Assembly: GCA_017629925.1 (NCBI GenBank)
Contig: JAGBWH010000059.1
Span: forward strand, 1 to 15,502
Length of the DNA: 15,502 bases
Direction: 5' to 3'
Source of the DNA: Clostridia bacterium
Lineage (GTDB): Bacteria; Bacillota; Clostridia; Oscillospirales; CAG-272
In this document: positions 1-5,944 of the stretch, one piece after another
Position numbering within the stretch: position 1 is the first letter of the stretch
Layout of the letters: every line of letters starts with the position of its first letter
Notes under the pieces: model-generated
What the model was told of the DNA's origin: nothing
The model's input: only the letters and a program-made list of their open reading frames with translations
Database searches by the model: none
Translations under genes and position numbers: made by a program

Positions 1-2
1 AA

Positions 3-563
3 CTGAAATCGGTGTCGGATGTGTGTGTCACTTCATCTTCTGCCGTAAAAATAGTACGAAATTTAGAAGCGAATGAGCTAATTTTTATCCCGGATGTGAA
101 TTTGGGCACTTTTGTGCAGTCGCAGGTTCCCGAAAAGAAACTGCATCTTTTTGAGGGCGGATGCCCCGTGCATACGCGCATGGGGAAAGAGGATGTAGCA
201 CGCGCTCGTGCCGAACACCCCAATGCGCTTTTGCTCGTTCATCCCGAGTGTAAACAAGAGGTGGTAGAGCAAGCAGATATGGTTGGAAGCACGGCTGAAA
301 TTTTGGACTTTGCCGCCCGAAGCGCTGCCACCGAATTTATTATTGGCACAGAGAATAGCATCGTCTCCCATCTCCAATACGACCATCCCGAAAAGCGTTT
401 TTATCCCTTATCGAGAGATTGCATTTGCCATGACATGACGCTGACCACCCTTCCCGAAATTTTGGCTTGCCTAAAAGGTCAGGGCGGGGAAGAGATTGTC
501 TTGTCCGACGATATCGCCAAAGATGCTGTTCGCCCCATTCACGAAATGCTCCGTCTCGGATAA
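3..563 (+). CDS. nadA: Quinolinate synthase NadA, C-terminal part (5' truncated by window edge)
   Basis: NadA is the [4Fe-4S] enzyme that condenses iminoaspartate with dihydroxyacetone phosphate to quinolinate in de novo NAD synthesis, in the cytoplasm. The frame is open through the left edge: before the GTG at 12 the codons read Leu-Lys-Ser, continuing the family region around CVTSSSAVKIV, so the true start lies outside. Visible family signatures are TSSSAVKIV, FIPDVNLG, the cluster-ligand motif GGCPVH (Cys codon 162-164), the VHPEC segment, the VGST motif and GTENSI. A second probable cluster ligand is the Cys of CHDMT (codon 426-428), matching the CPNMK-type position of shorter NadA proteins. 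The third ligand cysteine should lie upstream. The C-terminus is intact and ends with TAA. No nadB or nadC follows; they could lie upstream or elsewhere. The family assignment is firm. Confidence 0.93.
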   Translation: MKSVSDVCVTSSSAVKIVRNLEANELIFIPDVNLGTFVQSQVPEKKLHLFEGGCPVHTRMGKEDVARARAEHPNALLLVHPECKQEVVEQADMVGSTAEILDFAARSAATEFIIGTENSIVSHLQYDHPEKRFYPLSRDCICHDMTLTTLPEILACLKGQGGEEIVLSDDIAKDAVRPIHEMLRLG

Positions 564-663
564 ATATTTTCTGAAAAAATGTTGCCTTCATTTAAAAGTC
601 CCATTTTGAAATCGAAATGTTGATTTTCATTTTGCTTTTCGCATACTTATCAAACACATAAAT

Positions 664-701
664 AGAGCCGTCTCAAACACTACATTTGAGACGGCTCTTT
701 T
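664..701. terminator. Bidirectional Rho-independent terminator between nadA and the decarboxylase operon
   Basis: A perfect 14-bp stem (664-677 with 685-698) encloses a 7-nt loop (678-684). On the plus strand it runs into TTTT, and on the minus strand it is followed by an AT-rich ATTTATGT tail. It lies between the 3' ends of two convergent units, nadA ending at 563 and oadA ending at 757, so it most likely stops both. The plus-strand T tail is short but the stem is long and GC-rich in its middle. Confidence 0.85.
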
Positions 702-756
702 GATATGAGTTGCTTTATTTTATGGACTGTCTTAAAACAGTCTTTTGCATTTTGCT

Positions 757-2151
757 TTAGACGGAATGAACACCGCTGTTGGGATCACCATTGGGGTCCA
801 GACCATATTTTTTGGCTTTTCTCTTTTCAAAGAATTTCACAGCCACTTGTTCAAAGAGAGCGTAGGAGAGCAGGTCTTCTTCCTGTTCGGACCAAGGCGC
901 TACGGCTTCTCTCAGTTTGTCCATTTCGGGTGCAATCAGGTCAGCAGGACGGCAATCAATGGGTTCTGCATCGCCAATGATCATACGACGGAAATCGGGA
1001 TCAATGGGGGCAGGGCATTTGCCGTATTCGCCACGAACCATGCCACGGAATTCTTTGGTGACGGTTTTGTATCTTTGCCCCATGAGCACATTGTATACCG
1101 CCTGTGTACCCACGATTTGAGAGGTAGGCGTAACCAGCGGGGGATAACCTGCATCACGGCGCACATTAGGCACCTCTGCCAAAACTTCGGGCAAGCGGTC
1201 GGATTGACCTGCGGCTTTGAGTTGGGAAATCAGGTTAGACAGCATACCGCCGGGCACTTGATAGAGCAGGGCATTGACGTTGACTTTGAGCACCTTCGGG
1301 TCAATCAAGCCGGATGCCAAATATCTTTCGCGAATAGTGGTGAAGAAATCGCTGACCTCTTCGAGTTTTTCAAGGTCGAGACCTGTATCATTCTCTGTGC
1401 CTTGCAGGGCGGCAACGATGGCTTCTGTGGGCGGTTGAGACGTGCCCATTGCAAAGGGAGAAATAGCGGTATCAACGATATCCACGCCGGCTTCTACGGC
1501 TTTGAGCACCGTCATAGAAGCAAGCCCTGCGGTATAGTGGGTATGGAGTTGAATGGGCAAATTCACGCTTTCTTTCAGGGCTCTGACAAGTTCATAGGCT
1601 TCATAGGGTTTGAGCAAACCTGCCATGTCCTTGATGCAGATGGAATGGGCGCCCATGTCTGCCAAGGTTTTGGCGTAAGCGGCAAAGGAAGCATTGTCAT
1701 GCACGGGGGAAGTGGTATAGGAAATACAAGCTTGCACATGACCGCCTTCACGAATAGCCGCTTGAATAGCGGTTTCAAGGTTGCGGGGGTCATTGAGAGC
1801 ATCAAAGATACGGATAATGTCAATACCATTGGCTATGGACTTTTGCACAAAGTAGGATACAACATCATCGGAGTAGTGACGGTAACCCAGAATGTTTTGA
1901 CCGCGGAACAGCATTTGCAGTTTGGTATTCTTTACGTGCTCACGAATGGTGCGCAGACGTTGCCAGGGGTCTTCATCCAAAAAACGAAGGCAAGCATCAA
2001 AGGTAGCGCCACCCCACGCTTCAAGAGAGTGATAGCCAACTTGGTCCAGTTTTTCCAAAATGGGAAGCATCTCATTTGTGGTCATTCTGGTAGCGGCAAG
2101 TGACTGGTGAGAGTCACGTAGAACAGTTTCTGTAATCAATAATTTAGACAT
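757..2151 (-). CDS. oadA: Oxaloacetate decarboxylase alpha / transcarboxylase 5S-type carboxyltransferase, without biotin domain
   Basis: This 464-aa cytoplasmic protein transfers the carboxyl group between oxaloacetate/pyruvate and carboxybiotin. The DRE-TIM barrel begins with TETVLRDSHQS; Asp13 is a metal ligand. The other expected active-site residues are present: Lys174 in CIKDMAG (the carboxylated lysine) and His203/His205 in LHTHYTAG (metal ligands). The conserved C-terminal PYC/OADA domain covers roughly residues 290-450. It ends without the linker and biotinyl domain found in full-length OadA (about 600 aa), so it must use the separate carrier encoded at 3450-3866. It is the last gene of the operon, 20 nt after oadB, with an AAAGGA ribosome site before ATG 2149-2151. 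Operon context argues for decarboxylase or transcarboxylase work rather than pyruvate carboxylase, because no biotin carboxylase is adjacent. Substrate is inferred from family. Confidence 0.93.
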   Translation of the reverse strand: MSKLLITETVLRDSHQSLAATRMTTNEMLPILEKLDQVGYHSLEAWGGATFDACLRFLDEDPWQRLRTIREHVKNTKLQMLFRGQNILGYRHYSDDVVSYFVQKSIANGIDIIRIFDALNDPRNLETAIQAAIREGGHVQACISYTTSPVHDNASFAAYAKTLADMGAHSICIKDMAGLLKPYEAYELVRALKESVNLPIQLHTHYTAGLASMTVLKAVEAGVDIVDTAISPFAMGTSQPPTEAIVAALQGTENDTGLDLEKLEEVSDFFTTIRERYLASGLIDPKVLKVNVNALLYQVPGGMLSNLISQLKAAGQSDRLPEVLAEVPNVRRDAGYPPLVTPTSQIVGTQAVYNVLMGQRYKTVTKEFRGMVRGEYGKCPAPIDPDFRRMIIGDAEPIDCRPADLIAPEMDKLREAVAPWSEQEEDLLSYALFEQVAVKFFEKRKAKKYGLDPNGDPNSGVHSV

Positions 2152-2171
2152 AGTTCAGTTTTCCTTTCGTT

Positions 2172-3437
2172 TTAGTTGGCAAACCACATAAGGAATACGC
2201 CAGCAGCCACGGCAGAGCCGATAACACCTGCCACATTGGGGCCCATGGCGTGCATGAGCAGGAAGTTTGCGGGATTGGCTTTTCTACCTTCATCTTGCGC
2301 CACACGAGCTGCCATAGGTACAGCAGACACGCCAGCACTACCGATAAGAGGATTGATTTGTCCTTTTGTGGCCCAGCACATGAATTTGCCGAGCAGCAAA
2401 CCACCGATGGTGGAGATGATAAAGGCGCAAAGCCCAAGCGCGATAATATAAAGGGTTTTTTCATCAAGGAAATTTGAGGCGCTCGCAGTAGCCCCAACGG
2501 ATACACCAAGGAAAATGGTGACGATGTTGCAAAGTTCGTTTTGCGCCGCCTTAGAAAGTCTTTCGGTCACACCTGATACACGGAACAGGTTGCCCAGCAT
2601 CAGAAAACCAACCAGAGGAGCGGCATCGGGGACGATCAGCACCACCAAAAGGGTAACGATGATGGGGAAAACCACTTGCTCAAGTTTGGAAACCGCACGA
2701 GCGGGTTTCATCACAATAGAGCGTTCCTTCTTTGTGGTAAGCAGACGCATAAAGGGGGGCTGGATCATAGGAATGAGCGCCATATAACTATAAGCGGCTA
2801 TGGCAATGGCACCAAGTAGTTGCGGTGCCAATTCTTTGGTGACCATAATGGCGGTAGGGCCGTCTGCGCCACCAATGATACCAATAGCGGCGGCTTCTTC
2901 GGGGGCAAAGCCCAAAAATAATGCAAAGAAGAAGGCGGCAAAAACGCCAAGCTGTGAAGCGGCACCAAGGAAGAGGGATTTGGGATTGGCAATCAGGGGA
3001 GAAAAATCGGTCATCGCCCCAACGCCAAGGAAAATCAAAGAGGGATAGATACCCAGTTTTACGCCAAGATAGAGAATGTCAACGAGACCGCCGTGATTGA
3101 TGACCTCTTTGATCATGGTGGTCATTTTCACATGAAGTTCACCGTCTTTCATATAAAAATCAGAGGCTTGGTATAAAGCAGGGTCAAACACACCATTTTT
3201 TAGGTAGTATTCGTCAAAGAAAAACTCGGAATGCATAAGCTCCGCACCGGGCAGATTGGCCAAAAACATACCAAATGCAATGGGGAGCAGCAACAGTGGC
3301 TCAAATTTTTTTACAACAGCCAAATAGACCAAAACACCGATGATGGCATACATAATTAATGTTTTCCACCAGTCGTCTGCCTCAAAAAGCTTTGCTAACC
3401 CCGTGGAATCAATAAACCGTTCGAACATTTCTGCCAT
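2172..3437 (-). CDS. oadB: Na+-translocating decarboxylase beta subunit (membrane sodium pump)
   Basis: This integral membrane subunit (421 aa) decarboxylates carboxybiotin and couples it to Na+ export. Hydrophobic segments fill most of the sequence. The family landmarks are present: KKFEPLLLLPIAFG near the N-terminus, LGVGAMTDFSPL (137-148), the functional Asp192 in the GGADGPTAI motif (equivalent to the essential Asp203 of the Klebsiella protein), and NPLIGSAGVSAVPMAARV (362-379) in the second half. It follows the biotin carrier gene by 12 nt and precedes oadA by 20 nt. One oddity: between the second hydrophobic segment and the GGLVDILYLG stretch there is an extra, mostly polar and aromatic stretch at about residues 66-113, where OadB/GcdB proteins that I recall have only a few residues. 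Oxaloacetate, methylmalonyl-CoA and glutaconyl-CoA pumps share this subunit, so it does not fix the substrate. Confidence 0.95.
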   Translation of the reverse strand: MAEMFERFIDSTGLAKLFEADDWWKTLIMYAIIGVLVYLAVVKKFEPLLLLPIAFGMFLANLPGAELMHSEFFFDEYYLKNGVFDPALYQASDFYMKDGELHVKMTTMIKEVINHGGLVDILYLGVKLGIYPSLIFLGVGAMTDFSPLIANPKSLFLGAASQLGVFAAFFFALFLGFAPEEAAAIGIIGGADGPTAIMVTKELAPQLLGAIAIAAYSYMALIPMIQPPFMRLLTTKKERSIVMKPARAVSKLEQVVFPIIVTLLVVLIVPDAAPLVGFLMLGNLFRVSGVTERLSKAAQNELCNIVTIFLGVSVGATASASNFLDEKTLYIIALGLCAFIISTIGGLLLGKFMCWATKGQINPLIGSAGVSAVPMAARVAQDEGRKANPANFLLMHAMGPNVAGVIGSAVAAGVFLMWFAN

Positions 3438-3449
3438 AGCAGTTCACCA

Positions 3450-3866
3450 TTAGCCAATGACAACAATCGTATCGCCTGCGTTGACAGAAGAACCTTTAGA
3501 AGCAGAGATAGCCACAACCTTGCCATCGCAGGGAGCGGGGATATCGTTTTCCATCTTCATGGCTTCAAGCACGACCAAAACATCACCTTTTTTAACGGTT
3601 TGACCAACGGAAACTTTCACATCAAGGATAGTACCGGGCATAGGAGATGTCACTTTCTCGCCTTCAGCATTCACGGGAGCTGCAGGAGCGGGAGCAGGAG
3701 CTGCTGCAGGAGCAGGAGCAGGGGCGGGTGCGGGAGTTGCAACAGGGGCAACGGGAGCCACAGGAGCCACAGGAGCAACAGGGGCTGCAGGGGTGCTCAC
3801 AGCGCCGATTTCCTCAACAGATACTTCATACGCTTTGCCGTTTACAGTAATTCTATAATTTTTCAT
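3450..3866 (-). CDS. Biotin carboxyl carrier protein of the sodium-pump decarboxylase
   Basis: This 138-aa carrier shuttles CO2 on biotin between the two carboxyltransferases and the membrane pump. The N-terminal segment (1-20) is the short beta region typical of decarboxylase gamma subunits. A flexible Ala/Pro/Val linker follows (about 26-64), then a complete biotinyl domain (70-138). The target lysine is Lys104 in the canonical EAMKMEN motif, and SPMPGTI opens the domain. It would be biotinylated by BirA, which is not in this window. It sits between the OadG-like gene and oadB, with AGAGAGG as ribosome site 9 nt before ATG 3864-3866. The carrier position and the absence of any other biotin domain in the operon suggest that it serves both the OadA-like and the MmdA-like enzyme. 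Confidence 0.94.
   Translation of the reverse strand: MKNYRITVNGKAYEVSVEEIGAVSTPAAPVAPVAPVAPVAPVATPAPAPAPAPAAAPAPAPAAPVNAEGEKVTSPMPGTILDVKVSVGQTVKKGDVLVVLEAMKMENDIPAPCDGKVVAISASKGSSVNAGDTIVVIG
3675..3791. repeat. Low-complexity Ala/Pro-coding tandem repeat in the biotin carrier linker
   Basis: The linker DNA is a run of short GC-rich repeats: on the coding strand it gives five successive Pro-Val-Ala units followed by Pro-Ala dipeptides. Near-identical 9-base units recur on the plus strand (variants of ACAGGAGCC). Such repeats can change length by slippage. The protein consequence would be a longer or shorter swinging arm for biotin. Confidence 0.8.
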
Positions 3867-3886
3867 CTTAAATAACCTCTCTCTTT

Positions 3887-4237
3887 TTAGTGAATTCTTT
3901 TGAAAGAAACTGCGCGGAAACGCAGGCCGGGGTATTCTGCTTCAGCAGCTGCAATAGCGGCAGCCAAAACAGCCACAATTTCATCATCATCAGCATTTGC
4001 AGGAGCAACGATGGGCGTAGGCGTGGGCGTGGGTGCCACGGAGATTTTCTCTGTGCTTTTCGTCTCATTTGCGTGATTGGAAAAATGAGCCATGCATCGT
4101 TTGAGCAGTTCAAGGCAAGCCCACAAAATTGCCAGCACCGCAAAGACAATGCCCATGCCGATGATCAGCATTTTTCCGCCATACATGAACTTATCTTCGA
4201 AAGTTTCAAGGGCGGCTTCCAGTAATCCAATATACAT
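3887..4237 (-). CDS. oadG: OadG-like small membrane subunit of the decarboxylase pump
   Basis: This small single-pass membrane protein (116 aa) anchors and assembles the decarboxylase complex. One hydrophobic helix spans about residues 22-45 (GKMLIIGMGIVFAVLAILW). It is followed by a polar, Pro-rich linker (APTPTPTP) and then DDDEIVAVLAAAIAAAEA, the C-terminal signature of OadG/methylmalonyl-CoA decarboxylase delta proteins. I choose ATG 4235-4237, which has GAGGTG 4 nt upstream. A GTG at 4247-4249 would add four residues and overlap the stop of the preceding gene by GTGA; either way the two genes are translationally coupled. In the oxaloacetate decarboxylase family this subunit contacts the carboxyltransferase and may bind a metal. 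The assignment is by architecture and position, since sequence conservation in this family is low. Confidence 0.85.
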   Translation of the reverse strand: MYIGLLEAALETFEDKFMYGGKMLIIGMGIVFAVLAILWACLELLKRCMAHFSNHANETKSTEKISVAPTPTPTPIVAPANADDDEIVAVLAAAIAAAEAEYPGLRFRAVSFKRIH

Positions 4238-4245
4238 GATGCACC

Positions 4246-5637
4246 TCACAGAGTGTCGATGGCGCCAACTTTTTCAGTAGGGCCTTCGCCACGCATCATA
4301 TAAAGAGCAGAGCAGATTCTTGCACGAAGTTCTTCTTCGTCTATAATGTCATCCACTTCGCCGTATGCGGCAGCAGACAGGGAAGAGGATACGGTTTCTT
4401 TCCAGTTTTCTTCGAGCTCTGTACGATGCTCGGGAGAGGTGATGCTGTTGTTTTGCACAAAAGCCACAGCGGCGTCAGCAGAAAGCGCACCGATTTCAGC
4501 TTCAGGCAAAGCGTATACCACATCAGCCCCCACAGCCTTTGAGCCAAGCAGAATGTATGCACTACCAATGGCAGAGCCTACATACACGGTGACCATAGGA
4601 ATATCTGCGCTGGCATAGGCTTGCGCCAAGCGAGCCAATTCTGCGGCGTATGCCACATCATCCTCTTCGCCCATATCCACGCCTCTCGAATTCACCATGG
4701 TGACAACAGGCAAATTGAAAGCATTGCAAAATCTCACAAAGCGAGACAGTTTTCTTGCATCAAAGGAGGTCAGTCTACCTTCGTTTATCGCAGGATTGGT
4801 TGCCAAAACACCGCAAGCAACACCACCCATGGTTGCAAAAGCCGTGATCGAGGTGTGCTTATCGCAGGGGTTGACTTCAAGATAACTGCCAAAGTCAGCG
4901 GTAGCAACCAGAAGATGAGACATTCCGTTTTGGAAATCAGAGAGGGAGAGAGGACGGTTCGCGTCATCTGTCGTGTCTGTTTCAATGACATCTGCATCAC
5001 ATACAGGAGGCAGTTTTGTCACAAGAGCGCGGGCATAGCCTGCGCAGGTAGCGTAGTCACCGGTAGCCTCTTTGGTTTGGTTTGCGCCTGTGAGGGCAGG
5101 GGAGACTACGTAAAGAGAGGCTTTGTCTGTGGATAGTACAAAGTCAAACATAGCCACAACGGCAGCCATAGTACCGGTCGCAAGACCGTCTACGATAGCG
5201 ATTTGAGGGATCGCGCCGGAAGCTTCTGTCACGCAGGACAGCACTCTGCCATACGCCGCCATAGCGGATACGCCTTCGTAAATAGACGCGCCACTACAAT
5301 CAAAGATACCCACCATAGGCGCACCATTAGAGAGTGCGAGGTGGTAAAGAGATTCAATTTTTTTGGCATGGTTTTCATCCATTGCACCATGCATACGATT
5401 GCCGTCTTGGGCAAAAGCGTAGACAAGTTCTCCATTGATGGCACCATAACCGGTCACCACGCCTTCAAGTGCTACGCCACCTTGGCCGGCAATGCCGGAT
5501 CGAGCAACGAAAACACCCGTTTCCACAAAAGTGTTGGCATCAAAGAGAGTTTGCAGTTTCAGACGAGCGGGAGAGGCTTCTGCTGTCCCGCGTGCGGTGG
5601 CAATGAGTTGCCGTGCGGTTTGCTTTTGTTCGTTCAT
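4246..5637 (-). CDS. Divergent acyl-CoA carboxyltransferase, MmdA/12S-type
   Basis: This 463-aa protein has the two crotonase-like halves of acyl-CoA:biotin carboxyltransferases (methylmalonyl-CoA decarboxylase alpha, transcarboxylase 12S, PccB). The first half has the ETHAEKI-like ENHAKKIESLYHLALSNGAP stretch split over 88-107, DCSGASIYEGV (113-123) and the LATGT segment (152-156). The second half has LTSFDARKLSRFVRFCNAF (289-307), then VNSRGVDMG (315-323) and GSAIGSAY (354-361). It is shorter than MmdA (about 510 aa). Several normally conserved positions differ: the usual AGGA near 153 is ATGT, the PGFLPG-type loop is SRGVDMG, and the second-half AYGGAY is AIGSAY. Substrate therefore cannot be named with confidence; methylmalonyl-CoA is only the family default. 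It is the first gene of the operon. ATG 5635-5637 is chosen because family-like sequence begins there; an in-frame ATG at 5677-5679 is the alternative. Confidence 0.85.
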   Translation of the reverse strand: MNEQKQTARQLIATARGTAEASPARLKLQTLFDANTFVETGVFVARSGIAGQGGVALEGVVTGYGAINGELVYAFAQDGNRMHGAMDENHAKKIESLYHLALSNGAPMVGIFDCSGASIYEGVSAMAAYGRVLSCVTEASGAIPQIAIVDGLATGTMAAVVAMFDFVLSTDKASLYVVSPALTGANQTKEATGDYATCAGYARALVTKLPPVCDADVIETDTTDDANRPLSLSDFQNGMSHLLVATADFGSYLEVNPCDKHTSITAFATMGGVACGVLATNPAINEGRLTSFDARKLSRFVRFCNAFNLPVVTMVNSRGVDMGEEDDVAYAAELARLAQAYASADIPMVTVYVGSAIGSAYILLGSKAVGADVVYALPEAEIGALSADAAVAFVQNNSITSPEHRTELEENWKETVSSSLSAAAYGEVDDIIDEEELRARICSALYMMRGEGPTEKVGAIDTL

Positions 5638-5647
5638 AAACTGTTGA

Positions 5648-5673
5648 TTTGCGATGTCGCAAACCCTTCCTTT
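5648..5673 (-). promoter_or_regulatory. Shine-Dalgarno followed by a palindrome in the leader of the carboxyltransferase gene
   Basis: On the minus strand AAAGGAAGGG (5664-5673) is the only strong ribosome site in the leader, but it is 26 nt before the likely ATG at 5635-5637. Immediately after it lies the 16-bp palindrome TTTGCGACATCGCAAA (5648-5663), able to form a 6-bp stem with a 4-nt loop. Folding would remove 16 nt and leave about 10 nt between the ribosome site and the ATG. The palindrome could also be a DNA operator downstream of the promoter. Confidence 0.55.
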
Positions 5674-5724
5674 CTTCATGAATTTATGTGTAAATTTGAA
5701 TAAAACCAATTTTCACCAAATATC

Positions 5725-5753
5725 ATTATATCCAAATTTATTATATATGTCAA
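5725..5753 (-). promoter_or_regulatory. Consensus sigma-A promoter of the decarboxylase operon
   Basis: On the minus strand TTGACA (5748-5753), a 17-nt spacer (5731-5747) and TATAAT (5725-5730) match both consensus hexamers exactly. Transcription would begin near 5718, giving a leader of about 80 nt before ATG 5637. This start leaves no room for translation from the upstream TTG at 5707-5709. Confidence 0.88.
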
Positions 5754-5878
5754 TAGAAATCTCCCATTTTTGTGTTTTTTTTCAACTTTCTCTCTGTTTC
5801 CTTCCAAACACCCCAAAAATCAACATGAAAAGCACATAAAAAGTGCAGAATTTGCGGTGATTTCTATGTGTTTTAGTC
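5754..5878. other. Intergenic DNA between the divergent promoters
   Basis: No gene is visible here. The plus strand is T/C-rich from 5761 to 5815. The only structure seen is an imperfect inverted repeat directly upstream of the rightward promoter: AAAAGCACATA (5828-5838) against TATGTGTTTT (5865-5874), a 10-bp match with one bulged G and a 26-nt spacer. It could be an upstream regulator site. Confidence 0.4.
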
Positions 5879-5907
5879 TTGACGATAGGGCGATGTTATG
5901 TTATAAT
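5879..5907 (+). promoter_or_regulatory. Sigma-A promoter of the aldolase-like gene, with a palindrome over the -10 box
   Basis: TTGACG (5879-5884), a 17-nt spacer and TATAAT (5902-5907), with TG one base upstream of the -10 box (5899-5900), form an extended -10 promoter. The perfect palindrome ATGTTATAATAACAT (5898-5912, 7-bp arms around one base) covers the -10 box and would be a natural repressor site. The start should lie near 5914, about 30 nt before the ATG. Confidence 0.85.
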
Positions 5908-5931
5908 AACATTGGTATATTATTGTTTATT

Positions 5932-5939
5932 GAGGAGGT
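5932..5939 (+). promoter_or_regulatory. Strong ribosome binding site fixing the aldolase-like start
   Basis: GAGGAGGT lies 5 nt before ATG 5945-5947. It rules out the longer reading from 5879, which would begin inside the -35 box. Confidence 0.9.
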
Positions 5940-5944
5940 ATGCG

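Noticed and set aside
724..746. Second small hairpin (GACTGT/ACAGTC) near the oadA 3' end
   Set aside because: A 6-bp stem without a T tail in the minus direction is weak as a terminator; the perfect 14-bp hairpin at 664-698 explains termination better.
745..2103. Long plus-strand open frame of 452 codons opposite oadA
   Set aside because: It is antisense to a gene with all active-site residues of the OadA family, has no ribosome site, and its translation is rich in Gly, His and Phe without any family pattern.
5638..5709. Longer start (TTG 5707-5709) for the MmdA-like gene
   Set aside because: It would lie only about 9 nt from the predicted transcription start and adds residues unlike the family. 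The ATG at 5677-5679 cannot be excluded.
5879..5944. Upstream extension of the aldolase-like gene
   Set aside because: It would begin inside the -35 hexamer; the GAGGAGGT site before ATG 5945 decides the start.
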